From Candidatus Helarchaeota archaeon (GTDB lineage: Archaea; Asgardarchaeota; Lokiarchaeia; Helarchaeales; RDOG01), in contig JAHPZH010000008.1 in NCBI GenBank assembly GCA_019058315.1, forward strand, positions 144,869 through 208,868: DNA of 64,000 bases. The letters are read 5' to 3'. A program made the translations under genes and the position numbers. Shown piece by piece: positions 1-8,301 of this stretch. A model generated the notes under the pieces. The model did not search any database. It had not been told where the DNA came from and was given only the letters and a program-made list of their open reading frames with translations. Each line of letters opens with the position of its first letter. The first letter of the stretch is position 1.

Positions 1-1
1 A

Positions 2-304
2 AATGAATATAAAAAAAGAAGAGATATTTTAAGCAAAGGTCTGGTTGATGTGGGATTTGAAACATTTCCGACTGAAGGAACTTATTATATTGTAGCAGAT
101 ATTACCCCTTTCGGATTCAATGATGATATTAAGTTTTGCGAATTTTTAATAAAAGATATTGGAGTGGCAGCAATCCCTATGAGTGAATTCTACTCAAAAC
201 AATATAAAAGAAAAAATTTAGTTAGATTTTGTTTTTGTAAAAAAATTAAAAACTTGGAAATGGCAAATCAAAGGCTTCAAAAACTAAAAGAGTATGAATC
301 CTGA
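2..304 (+). CDS. Class I/II PLP aminotransferase, C-terminal end (partial at window start)
   Basis: The frame is open from the first bases of the window and ends at 304, giving the last 100 residues of a protein whose start lies outside. The sequence matches the small domain of kynurenine/methionine-type fold-I aminotransferases: a GTYYIVAD segment, then GVAAIPMSEFY, then the LVRFCFCKK strand and a final helix. These enzymes move amino groups between amino acids and 2-oxo acids using pyridoxal phosphate. The PLP lysine is not in the window, so substrate cannot be judged. A GTG at 50 opens a shorter frame but is internal to the domain and not a real start. Confidence 0.8.
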   Translation, partial: NEYKKRRDILSKGLVDVGFETFPTEGTYYIVADITPFGFNDDIKFCEFLIKDIGVAAIPMSEFYSKQYKRKNLVRFCFCKKIKNLEMANQRLQKLKEYES

Positions 305-325
305 TAATTTATAAAAATAAAATCT

Positions 326-643
326 CTATTTTTGCCCATTCTCCTTTAATTGACGTCTTAGAACTTTCCCTGTTGCTCCTGTAGGAACTTCATCTAATAT
401 TACAATTTGTCTTGGATATTCATTTTCTGGTAAATGTTCTTTAACCCATTTTAATAGATCTATAGAAGTAATTTTCTCACGTGATTCTTCCTTCAAAGAG
501 ACATAAGCTTTAATTGAGTCTTCCCCATTTTCATCCTTAATTCCAATTACAGCAGCTTGTAAGATATGTTTGTTTTTATATAATTTTTCTTCTATTTCTG
601 CAGGATTTATAGAGTTTCCCTTAAAATTGATCATTTCTACCAT
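326..643 (-). CDS. Stand-alone AMP-binding enzyme C-terminal domain (acyl-CoA synthetase-like)
   Basis: About 105 residues that match only the C-terminal lid domain of acyl/acetyl-CoA synthetases: NPAEIEEKL near the N-terminus, a middle sheet, and the PTGATGKVLRRQ motif that carries the adenylation-step lysine. The 500-residue adenylating core is absent; the preceding gene on the strand is an intact PrsW-like protease. An ATG at 661 overlaps that gene's stop (ATGA), but the ATG at 643 has GGAG 8 nt upstream and is preferred. The lid hinge region is shortened. It may be a relic, or a partner acting in trans with a core encoded elsewhere. Function is unproven. Confidence 0.7.
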   Translation of the reverse strand: MVEMINFKGNSINPAEIEEKLYKNKHILQAAVIGIKDENGEDSIKAYVSLKEESREKITSIDLLKWVKEHLPENEYPRQIVILDEVPTGATGKVLRRQLKENGQK

Positions 644-657
644 TATTCTTTCTCCAT

Positions 658-1473
658 TCATTCTTTTTTAAATAATAACCACATTGCACCAAGAAAACAA
701 GGTAGGGATATTGCTGTTATTATCATTTCTGCAATAAAAATTGTTATCGCTTGTAAATGAAACAGAATTGCAAATAAATTTAAAGATATATGAATCCCAA
801 CAGCAAAAAGATAATAAATAATATATGGTTTAATAGTAATATCTTTAAAATTAAGCTCGGGAGTGTCGGTTTTAAACCCATAACCAATTATTATTGCGGT
901 TGCAGAATGAAAGAGCACTACAATAAATCGTTCATATAAAACCAGTAAAGGTATTCCAAATAAATTTGCAATAGAAGTATATTGAATCCATGCAAAGAAA
1001 TAATAGAGGATATAAAATTCATATAAAGGTGAGAGTGGAGGAAGTAATATGTACCAAATAATGCTATTTACAAATAAGTTTTGGATATTTATTATTTCAG
1101 CGGGTATTGCTGGAACGAAAGCGAGCATTTCACCTGCTCCAAATCCTAATCCTACAATAAGACCGAAATACATTTTATTTTCTTCATCTGGATTTATTTT
1201 CCTTAAAAGGAGAAAAATGACAATAATTTTCATTCCTTCTTCAACAAAGGCTCCAACTATGAGATTAACCCAATAAAGTGCAGGTAATGGAACGAATGGA
1301 GCATAAACTCCCCGAATTAATCCTACATAAAAGAAAAGAGCACCCATTATAAAAGCAATAAGGAAAAATTTCCATTTTTTATCTTCAAATTTTAATATTT
1401 TGAATATTATTGCAACTCCAAGGGGATATAGTATGCTTATCAACACACCCAATAAAATTCCAATCGAATACAT
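658..1473 (-). CDS. PrsW/CAAX-like family intramembrane protease
   Basis: A 271-residue polytopic membrane protein with about eight hydrophobic segments. It carries the hallmarks of the PrsW family: an EEGMK motif at residues 78-82, a glycine-rich GLGFGAGE segment ending at Glu115, a His in LFHSATA at 189 and GIHISLN with His228, all in or beside membrane helices. PrsW proteins are site-1-type membrane proteases that cleave membrane-anchored regulators. The start ATG has an AGG 7 nt upstream. The 3' end overlaps or nearly touches the orphan AMP-binding C-terminal domain gene, suggesting one transcript. The natural substrate is unknown. Confidence 0.75.
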   Translation of the reverse strand: MYSIGILLGVLISILYPLGVAIIFKILKFEDKKWKFFLIAFIMGALFFYVGLIRGVYAPFVPLPALYWVNLIVGAFVEEGMKIIVIFLLLRKINPDEENKMYFGLIVGLGFGAGEMLAFVPAIPAEIINIQNLFVNSIIWYILLPPLSPLYEFYILYYFFAWIQYTSIANLFGIPLLVLYERFIVVLFHSATAIIIGYGFKTDTPELNFKDITIKPYIIYYLFAVGIHISLNLFAILFHLQAITIFIAEMIITAISLPCFLGAMWLLFKKE

Positions 1474-1620
1474 CCTATTACCTTACCAACCATCTTTAAA
1501 ATTCAAATAAGTAATTCATACTAAATAAATAATCTTTGATAATTTTTAAGAATATTTTTTATATGTAAATAATTAATTCAAAATAAATTTAATTTGTCCA
1601 AAAATTTTAGGATGAATAAA

Positions 1621-1953
1621 ATGGTATCAAATAATACAACTATTGGAGCAATACTCATATTTTCTGGATTAGGTTTGTTGTTTTTGTTATGGATCAGTGT
1701 AATTTCACCAAATACTGAAATGCGTACTCTTTGGGTTATAATTACGACAATCTTTTGGATCCAATTACAGGATATTAATCAGATTTTTTGGGTTATATCA
1801 GATGAATTTGAATCTTTTCTATTTGCAGTTTGTATTTTAGCACTTGTTTCCCTCCCTGTAGAAATTTTTGGCTTAAATATTGAAATTTTTGTCTATAGTT
1901 CCATAGTCCTTATTCTTGCTGGAGTTATTGCTGTTATTGTTAGTTCTAAATAA
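1621..1953 (+). CDS. Small hypothetical membrane protein
   Basis: About 110 residues with roughly four hydrophobic segments (GAILIFSGLGLLFLLWI, LWVIITTIFWIQL, FLFAVCILALVSL, VYSSIVLILAGVIAVIV). No family recognised. An upstream in-frame TTG at 1594 lacks an SD, whereas ATG 1621 follows AGG at 9 nt, so the shorter form is chosen; ATG 1612 is also possible. It converges on the MFS gene, with only a T-rich spacer between the stops. Confidence 0.55.
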   Translation: MVSNNTTIGAILIFSGLGLLFLLWISVISPNTEMRTLWVIITTIFWIQLQDINQIFWVISDEFESFLFAVCILALVSLPVEIFGLNIEIFVYSSIVLILAGVIAVIVSSK

Positions 1954-1970
1954 TACCTATATTTTTTTTT
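1954..1970. terminator. T-rich convergent terminator region
   Basis: A run of nine T (1962-1970) lies between two converging genes, right after the stop at 1953. Archaeal RNA polymerase terminates at such T-tracts. It would serve the plus-strand gene; it overlaps the stop codon of the minus-strand gene. Confidence 0.4.
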
Positions 1971-3672
1971 ACATAATTTTTTCTCTTACATATACAATTA
2001 ATATAAAGCATATTACTGCTATTATGCCATAAAGACTTACCATTGTAAAAATCTGAGGGTAACCTGCATCAGTTGTTAGACCATAAAGAAAACCCATAGC
2101 GAAATATGCGCTAATTTCTAAAATAAATAAATAATAAGGTTCTATGTATTTTTTATCACGCACTTTTTCTTGTTTTGTATAAATTTCAGTACCAATAATT
2201 TCTTCTAATCCTCTTCCTTTACTCTCAGGAGCTAACATATAAACAGCATAAAGAAGCACGGTTAAAATCATACCCATAAGAGCAAACATAAATTGATATG
2301 ATAGACCTAATCCACCAGCTTTCTCTGCTCCATACATCATAAAGAAAGGCGCTAATATCATAGCCCCTCTACTTATGGATCCCATCCAACCCATTGCGGT
2401 GCTTCGGACATGAGTTGGCATCATCTCTAAAGGAAGAATTGTGAGTCCGGCCATTGATAATATAAGGCTAAACGCACCTAAGGTTCCACCGGCAACAACA
2501 ATACTTATAATAATTGGATTTGTTATATTTCCCTCCACAAAAACAGCAGGACAAGAAAACATCAAACCTCCAATGAAAGTAAGATAAGAGAAACGTCTTA
2601 CACAAGCTATTCTACCCCATCGATCAAGTAGAGGTCCAGCCAGAAGGAATCCTATTCCACCAGCTCCTGCTACAGGTAAAGCCGCCAAACCTATTAATTC
2701 TGGAGACATATTCAATTCTTGGCGGAAATATATTCCAAAAAAGGTAAGTTGAGCAAAATTTATCAAATTTCCGCAAAAACCTCCCACACAACCTAAAATC
2801 ATTCCACGAGCATATTGTTTTTTTAAAGGAGCGAACCAGCCAGTTTTAGGTTTTAGACCTTTTTTCTTTCGCCAATCCTCGTATTTCTTCATAGCAGTAA
2901 ATCGTTTGGTTTCTTTTAAAAGGAAGAATAAAGGGATAAAGAAAATATATCCTACAATAGTAAAGAAAAACAAACTCTGCCAAGTTGTCATATAATTACC
3001 CCAAGGTCCAGGAATAGCTGCTCTAATTCCTAACATTTGAATTGTTGCACATGCTATTCCCCCTATTGCATTTGTCGCAAGGACTATGCCAATCAAACGT
3101 CCTCTTAGATGATCGGGAGCTTCTTCTGCCATAATAATTGTAACAATATCTGCTGAAAGAAAATAATTTGAAAAAATTCGCATAATAACAAAATAAATCA
3201 AGCCATCCGGACCAGGAGGAGAAAATGCCGTTAAAACTGTAAATGTAGTAAAACCTATAGCGGTAATAAGTGTCATAGGACGACGTCCATATTTATCAAC
3301 TAAATATTTAAATGAAATTGCAGCAATCACACCTATTCCAGCAAAACTTAAAACGACCCCCATAATTAGAGGGCTAGCAGAAAGTCCGAAATAGCTAAAC
3401 AAGTCTTGATCCAACAATTGGTTAAAGAAATTAGAAAAATCCTGTCCTTCAAAACTTGACATAGCCAAAGTGATCGCAATTGTGCACCAGCCATCGAAGA
3501 ACGTCACAATCCCAGCAAATATGATAACGAAATAGAGATATTTATTCATTTTTGTAGGAAAACCTTCTTCTGATCTTCTTTTTTCTCTAATTCTCTTGCG
3601 TTCTTCCTTTGGAAGCTTTTTGAATGTCTCAAGGTCTGTGTTTTGTTCTATTTCTTTATCTTTTTTTAGCAG
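1969..3672 (-). CDS. MFS transporter (sugar-porter-like), probable CTG start
   Basis: A Major Facilitator Superfamily permease with the loop 2-3 signature DKYGRRP, a second DRWGRI after helix 8, and RTKR/PESKGRG-type ends of each half. Twelve core membrane helices are followed by two more near the C-terminus, so about fourteen. From the first ATG (3549) it would be 526 residues, but the frame stays open for 41 more codons with a convincing charged cytosolic sequence (ETFKKLPKEERKRIREKRR) and no ATG/GTG/TTG. GAGG sits exactly 8 nt before a CTG at 3672-3670, the spacing used by neighbouring genes. A one-base deletion after an ATG at 3686 is the alternative. Substrate unknown. Confidence 0.8.
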   Translation of the reverse strand: MLKKDKEIEQNTDLETFKKLPKEERKRIREKRRSEEGFPTKMNKYLYFVIIFAGIVTFFDGWCTIAITLAMSSFEGQDFSNFFNQLLDQDLFSYFGLSASPLIMGVVLSFAGIGVIAAISFKYLVDKYGRRPMTLITAIGFTTFTVLTAFSPPGPDGLIYFVIMRIFSNYFLSADIVTIIMAEEAPDHLRGRLIGIVLATNAIGGIACATIQMLGIRAAIPGPWGNYMTTWQSLFFFTIVGYIFFIPLFFLLKETKRFTAMKKYEDWRKKKGLKPKTGWFAPLKKQYARGMILGCVGGFCGNLINFAQLTFFGIYFRQELNMSPELIGLAALPVAGAGGIGFLLAGPLLDRWGRIACVRRFSYLTFIGGLMFSCPAVFVEGNITNPIIISIVVAGGTLGAFSLILSMAGLTILPLEMMPTHVRSTAMGWMGSISRGAMILAPFFMMYGAEKAGGLGLSYQFMFALMGMILTVLLYAVYMLAPESKGRGLEEIIGTEIYTKQEKVRDKKYIEPYYLFILEISAYFAMGFLYGLTTDAGYPQIFTMVSLYGIIAVICFILIVYVREKIM

Positions 3673-3807
3673 ATTTGCTCCCTCATAATTTTTTATAAAA
3701 TAATTAAATGATTAGTAAATTAAAGAGTTTTTAAAATCATTTGATTATAGGAATTAATTAATTATTTTATTGAAATCTTCTTTATAGGAGAATTTTAAAA
3801 AAATAGA

Positions 3808-4332
3808 ATGAAATCATGGAAATATATAAAGAGCACATATAAAATGGATAATAACCTAAAAAATTTCAGAGATTCCTTTTCTAACCTTGAGAAGGCTATC
3901 CAAACTAAGCATATACTTGAGATTATTAAAGATTTTGAATTTCTACTTGAAAAAATAATCTTAAATGAAAAAATTTCTTGCGAAACTGATTGTTTAATAG
4001 ATATTACTATGTCATCAGAAACCAATCCTGAAAAAATTCGAGTAAATCTTGTAATTCCTGATAAAAAGAATCCTCAAATTCTTATTTTTATAAAATTTAT
4101 AATCGACTATCCAGAAGTCTTGATGAATTATATGATTGAAGTTACGATGATAAGAGAACATTTTGGAAATGATATTAAAATAGTTTATATTTTACATGAT
4201 ACTAATCAAAAATTTTTTGAAGAACCTATTTATCAGACCCTTATTAAGAATATGATAGAACAAAATCAACTTAATGAGCTATTATTTCTACCCAAAGAGT
4301 TTAATAAATTTTTAGATATTATAAAATCCTAG
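3808..4332 (+). CDS. Hypothetical protein, unrecognised
   Basis: 174 residues, soluble, no signal peptide. The N-terminal half is helical (NLKNFRDSFSNLEKAI), followed by an alternating beta/alpha part with ITMSSE, VNLVIPDKK, ILIFIKFIID and IKIVYILHDT strands. No catalytic motif I can name; a nuclease-like fold with a DxxE-type site cannot be excluded but is not shown. The start could be ATG 3808 or ATG 3844; neither has a well-placed SD. It is transcribed away from the MFS gene. Confidence 0.55.
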   Translation: MKSWKYIKSTYKMDNNLKNFRDSFSNLEKAIQTKHILEIIKDFEFLLEKIILNEKISCETDCLIDITMSSETNPEKIRVNLVIPDKKNPQILIFIKFIIDYPEVLMNYMIEVTMIREHFGNDIKIVYILHDTNQKFFEEPIYQTLIKNMIEQNQLNELLFLPKEFNKFLDIIKS

Positions 4333-4448
4333 TTTTATCCAAGTTTTTTTTCAATAAATTTCAAAAATAATGTTAAAAATATTTTTTATAACAATAATCT
4401 CAATATAATAAAATAGCTAAAACTAAATATTATAAAAGGAGACAAATT

Positions 4449-5498
4449 ATGTACGTCGGAAAATTAAGAGCTCAATTGATCTTTACAATTTTTATCATGT
4501 TTCTATTGCCTTTCATTTTTGTATTCGCTCTATTTTATATAAATTCAGAAATTTACGATGTTACATATAAAACCCAAGATTATCTCATTATATTTGGAAT
4601 AGCAGGGGCTTTTGCTGGTTTTCAGCTTCTTCTCTTATATTTCATAGGACCAGCTTCTATTGAACGGCATTACGGGGGACAGATTCAATGGATTAGTAGT
4701 GATTATGACTCCCGGTTATGGGAGATGATACAGGTTAGAGCGAAAGAGGCAGGAGTAGGTTTAACAAAAATTGGAGTCCTTCAAACTGACGAAATTAACG
4801 CATTTGTTTACGGTTATGGAAAGAAAAAAGGGAGATTAGTATTAACACAAGGATTATTGAAACATTTAGATTTCGATGAAGTGGAAGGTGTAGTAGGACA
4901 TGAGCTCGGACATGTTAGACATAGAGATATGTCAATTACATTAATGCTTATTGCAGTACCTCTATTAATTTCAAGCCTCTATAGATTTTCATTCTATACA
5001 AGTGGTCGTGGAAGAAGGGACAGAAACAATACTTGGCTCATCATAGTCATTATAATTTTGTTTTTTGCAACCTATTTTGCTTCAATTTTATTAATGAGAT
5101 ATGTTAGCCGTATCCGAGAGTATTATGCAGATGCTCATTCTGTAGAATTATTAAAGGATCCACGACCCATAGTGCAAGGGCTAGCAAAATTGACATATAA
5201 AAATGCTATTACTGAAGATACAATCATTAAAACTCGAACCAATACCCATGCGTTAATGATTGTTAGTCCTATGGCATCAGCACATCAAGCCGATGAAGCA
5301 CGAAAAACAATAGCAGAAGTCAAGGTTGATTTAGATAAATACGGTGATGTCGGAGGAGCAGATATAGATGAGGAGAAATTGGAGGACGCAATGGAGAAAG
5401 AGCTGAAAGGTGGAGAAAGTATAATGAGAACCCATCCATTAACAGCTAAAAGAATTTTAGGAGCTTTAAAATACGCTGAAGAATTGAAATTAATTTAA
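4449..5498 (+). CDS. htpX: HtpX-like M48 zinc metalloprotease, membrane-bound
   Basis: A 349-residue peptidase of the M48/HtpX family, which degrades misfolded membrane proteins. Two hydrophobic segments (13-31, 46-66) precede the cytosolic zinc site HELGH (His151, Glu152, His155); the third ligand is Glu224 in REYYADAH, after two more membrane segments at about 161-180 and 196-217. GGAG lies 8 nt before the ATG. A C-terminal acidic insert (GGADIDEEKLEDAMEKE) precedes the usual THPLTAKRI end. Family length and motif order are normal. Followed by a T-tract. Confidence 0.9.
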   Translation: MYVGKLRAQLIFTIFIMFLLPFIFVFALFYINSEIYDVTYKTQDYLIIFGIAGAFAGFQLLLLYFIGPASIERHYGGQIQWISSDYDSRLWEMIQVRAKEAGVGLTKIGVLQTDEINAFVYGYGKKKGRLVLTQGLLKHLDFDEVEGVVGHELGHVRHRDMSITLMLIAVPLLISSLYRFSFYTSGRGRRDRNNTWLIIVIIILFFATYFASILLMRYVSRIREYYADAHSVELLKDPRPIVQGLAKLTYKNAITEDTIIKTRTNTHALMIVSPMASAHQADEARKTIAEVKVDLDKYGDVGGADIDEEKLEDAMEKELKGGESIMRTHPLTAKRILGALKYAEELKLI

Positions 5499-5500
5499 CA

Positions 5501-5520
5501 TTTTTTTTGATTTTTTTATT
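5501..5520 (+). terminator. T-tract terminator after htpX-like gene
   Basis: Two T-runs (5501-5508 and 5511-5517) begin three bases past the htpX stop, typical of archaeal intrinsic termination. No hairpin is needed or seen. Confidence 0.45.
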
Positions 5521-5597
5521 TTATCCAAAAATATTTTATTTAAACAAGTTAAAATTACATCTAATATTACATAAATCGCGACTGGACTAAGGAGAAA

Positions 5598-7025
5598 TTG
5601 AGTAACAGGGATGAAAAAAAACTAATCTTGAAAGATTTAGAAGATCAAATAGATAATCTAAGGGGAAAGATTAGAGAAAATATTATCAAGAATGAAGAAC
5701 AAATCAAGGTAATAAACGAAATTGATAAAAATATTGATACAATGAAATCTGAAGTTTTCAAATTATCGGAAAAAGAAGAAGATCAGGCAAAAATAATAGA
5801 TTCTAAAATAAAGGAATATGATTACTTATTGGGTCAAAAAATTGATGAAAATGAGAAACTAAATTCAACAGTAAATGAATTACAAAATAATATAGATACA
5901 AAAGATAAAGAAATCAAGGCATTGGAAAGTGAAATTAGTCTAATGAAAGAAGAATTTTCTAAAGAAATGAATAGAGTAATTACTGATAAAGATGATTTAT
6001 TATCTAAAGCCAAGCTTGTTTATCAAAGCACAGAAAAAGACAAAAGAAATGCAATTCGTCAATTAGAATTAAAATACGAAGAAATTAGGAATAATTATGA
6101 ATCAGAAATTAAGAATCAGGAAAAAGATTGGAAAGAAAAATTACAAGTGCAAAAAAAATCATATGAAAAGAGATTAGGGGAAAAAGAAGACTTCATAAAG
6201 AAAAAAACTAAAGTGTATGAGGATATCATTAAAGATAGAGAATCTAAGATTTCAAAATTTCAGAAAAAAGGAGAAAAAATCGAATCTACAATTGCTGATA
6301 CTAAGCAGGGGTATGATATCACAGAAAAAAATGATTTAGAGATTTCAAAACTAGAGGAAGAAATTTCAAATCTTAAAACCACCTTAATAAAAGACGCAAA
6401 AGTTTATGAAGACATTATTAAAATGAAAGACTCTGAAATCTCAACCTTAATAGAGCAACTTCAAACTGCCCAAGCAACTTCTTCAATTGATGTTAAAGTC
6501 TATGAGGAAGAAATTGAAAATAAGGATTCAGAGCTTTCGAAAATGAGACTTCAGCTTCAAAATATCCAAATTAAATCAGAAAATGATTCAAAATTCTATG
6601 AAGATGTTATAAAAAATAAAGATTATGAAATCTCAAAGCTGAAGTCGCAACTTCAAGACATTCAAGTAAGCATATCAAATTCAAAAGCCTATGAAGATAC
6701 AATTAGCAATAAAGAATCAGAGATCTCCAATTTAAAAGAACAACTTCATAAAAATCAAGCAACTTCAGAGAATAAAACTAACGAGTATTTGAATAAAATT
6801 AAAAATAAAGATTCTGAGATCTCCAAATTAAAAGAAAAAAGTCAAAATATGCAAAAAATCTCAGAAAATGATAAAAAAGTGTTTGAGGAGACTCTTAACG
6901 ATAAAGATTTAGAGATATCAAAATTAAAAGAAGAACTTGAAAAAGTTAAAACCACACTAGAGGAAAAACCTAAAAAGATTAAAAAGAAGAAAAAGAAGAA
7001 AAAAGGAAAAAGAAAGAAAAAATAA
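5598..7025 (+). CDS. Long coiled-coil repeat protein with poly-lysine tail
   Basis: A 475-residue protein predicted to be almost wholly alpha-helical coiled coil, rich in Lys, Glu, Ile, Leu and Ser, with no signal or membrane segment. From about residue 268 six consecutive 32-residue units (one of 31) share the pattern YEDxIxNKDSEISKLKxQLQ. The last 20 residues are nearly all lysine/arginine, which could bind nucleic acid or acidic membrane. The start is TTG with AAGGAG just before it. Similar to eukaryote-type tethering or SMC-like rods only in general form; no ATPase heads. Function unknown. It stands alone between htpX and the acyltransferase pair. Confidence 0.75.
   Translation: MSNRDEKKLILKDLEDQIDNLRGKIRENIIKNEEQIKVINEIDKNIDTMKSEVFKLSEKEEDQAKIIDSKIKEYDYLLGQKIDENEKLNSTVNELQNNIDTKDKEIKALESEISLMKEEFSKEMNRVITDKDDLLSKAKLVYQSTEKDKRNAIRQLELKYEEIRNNYESEIKNQEKDWKEKLQVQKKSYEKRLGEKEDFIKKKTKVYEDIIKDRESKISKFQKKGEKIESTIADTKQGYDITEKNDLEISKLEEEISNLKTTLIKDAKVYEDIIKMKDSEISTLIEQLQTAQATSSIDVKVYEEEIENKDSELSKMRLQLQNIQIKSENDSKFYEDVIKNKDYEISKLKSQLQDIQVSISNSKAYEDTISNKESEISNLKEQLHKNQATSENKTNEYLNKIKNKDSEISKLKEKSQNMQKISENDKKVFEETLNDKDLEISKLKEELEKVKTTLEEKPKKIKKKKKKKKGKRKKK
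6399..6971 (+). repeat. Six tandem ~96-bp coding repeats (32-residue coiled-coil unit)
   Basis: Each unit starts with a (K/N)xY/F-E codon group and continues with NKDSEIS and LKxQL. Five units are 32 codons and one is 31. The copies differ in sequence, so the array is old rather than freshly duplicated. Confidence 0.75.
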
Positions 7026-7117
7026 ATTACAGATAAAATTTCTGCATTCTAAATTGTCAATAGTGTTTTTCATTTAAATTTAATAAAATTTTTAAATTCC
7101 ATTAAAAAATCCTATAT

Positions 7118-8215
7118 ATGGAATTGAATGAAAAAACTCCGAAACCAATAGTTAGAATTAAAGCTATGGATACTGCAAGAGGTATCGCGACTTGGTTATT
7201 GATGCCGGCACATTTTTCTCACTGGTATCTAAAAATTATCCCTAATCCTAGCTGGATGCAATATCTTTTTCGTTCAATTTTAGGTACAGCTTTTCAATAT
7301 GTCTTTGTTACATTACCTGGAATGGCTGTAACATTGCAGTTATATATTAGTAGAAATAGAGGAATTGATGAAAACCAATTAAAGGTTTCCATAATAAAAA
7401 GAGGATTGATATTAATTATCATACAATTTATATGTAATTTCTTCTCATATCAACCATTTTTTACTTTTAATTGGTTTATACTATCTTTTATAGGTTTATC
7501 GATAATACTTTCTTACTTCTTTACAGGTACTTCTGAAAAATTAAGGATTATTCTTATTTTAATAATTATAATTTTATCACCAATTTTGAAATTTATTTTC
7601 TGGAATTTCTATGTATTAACAGCTTTTCTATCAAATGCATGGTCTATTGAGATTTTTCTTAATAAAATGTGTTTTGAAGTAAATTTTCCCTTATTTCCAT
7701 ATCTTGCATTACCTATTTTTGGAACTTTATTTGCAGAAAAAATGATTAAAGCCATAGAAAGTGAGAATCAGATGAAGTTCATAAAAAATTCATTGATTAT
7801 AGGTGGAATATTAATTATGTTTTATATATTTACACTTAATTTTGATTATATTCTAAATTTTCCACATATTGCCTTTTATAGCTTACCTACTCGCCAGGAA
7901 GTACTTTATTCCTTTGGAGTAGTTATGGTTGTTATAGCTTTATTATTTTGGATTCAGGATATTAAGGGAAAGAATTGGAAAATATTTAGACCTTTTGAAA
8001 TTTATGGGGCTATATCTTTGACTGTATTTGTGACACATTTTTATTTATTTCCTCCTCTTTTAGAATTATTGTACGATCCATTACAAAACTTAAGTGAATT
8101 TACTGTTTTTCAAATTTGCTCATTTTTTTGGGCAATATATTGGATCTATGGCGTAATTTGGCGCAGACATCAAAGAAAATATAGTCTAGAATGGGTGCTA
8201 AGACGGTTATCATAA
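7118..8215 (+). CDS. Membrane acyltransferase-like protein (DUF1624/acyltransferase-3 type), copy 1
   Basis: 365 residues, about ten hydrophobic segments. The N-terminal AMDTARGIATWLLMPAH motif resembles the DxxRGxAxxxMxxxH signature of DUF1624/HGSNAT and acyltransferase-3 families, where the His acts in moving acyl groups across the membrane to sugars. A late segment ends in FVTHFYLFPPLLE, with a second His. The C-terminus is basic (RRHQRKYSLEWVLRRL). No clear SD; the ATG follows a TATATA stretch and may be near-leaderless. It forms a tandem pair with the next gene, which matches along its whole length. Substrate unknown; cell-envelope glycan modification is a reasonable guess. Confidence 0.65.
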   Translation: MELNEKTPKPIVRIKAMDTARGIATWLLMPAHFSHWYLKIIPNPSWMQYLFRSILGTAFQYVFVTLPGMAVTLQLYISRNRGIDENQLKVSIIKRGLILIIIQFICNFFSYQPFFTFNWFILSFIGLSIILSYFFTGTSEKLRIILILIIIILSPILKFIFWNFYVLTAFLSNAWSIEIFLNKMCFEVNFPLFPYLALPIFGTLFAEKMIKAIESENQMKFIKNSLIIGGILIMFYIFTLNFDYILNFPHIAFYSLPTRQEVLYSFGVVMVVIALLFWIQDIKGKNWKIFRPFEIYGAISLTVFVTHFYLFPPLLELLYDPLQNLSEFTVFQICSFFWAIYWIYGVIWRRHQRKYSLEWVLRRLS

Positions 8216-8301
8216 GTTAAATTCTAAAAAAAATAAATATTAGATAATTTAATTTTAATGGATTCTGATAATAAATTTCAAAGATCTATTTGGTTATTTT
8301 C

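Noticed and set aside
50..304. Complete 84-residue gene starting at GTG 50
   Set aside because: The same frame is open to the window edge and the sequence is the middle of an aminotransferase small domain, so the gene is cut by the window.
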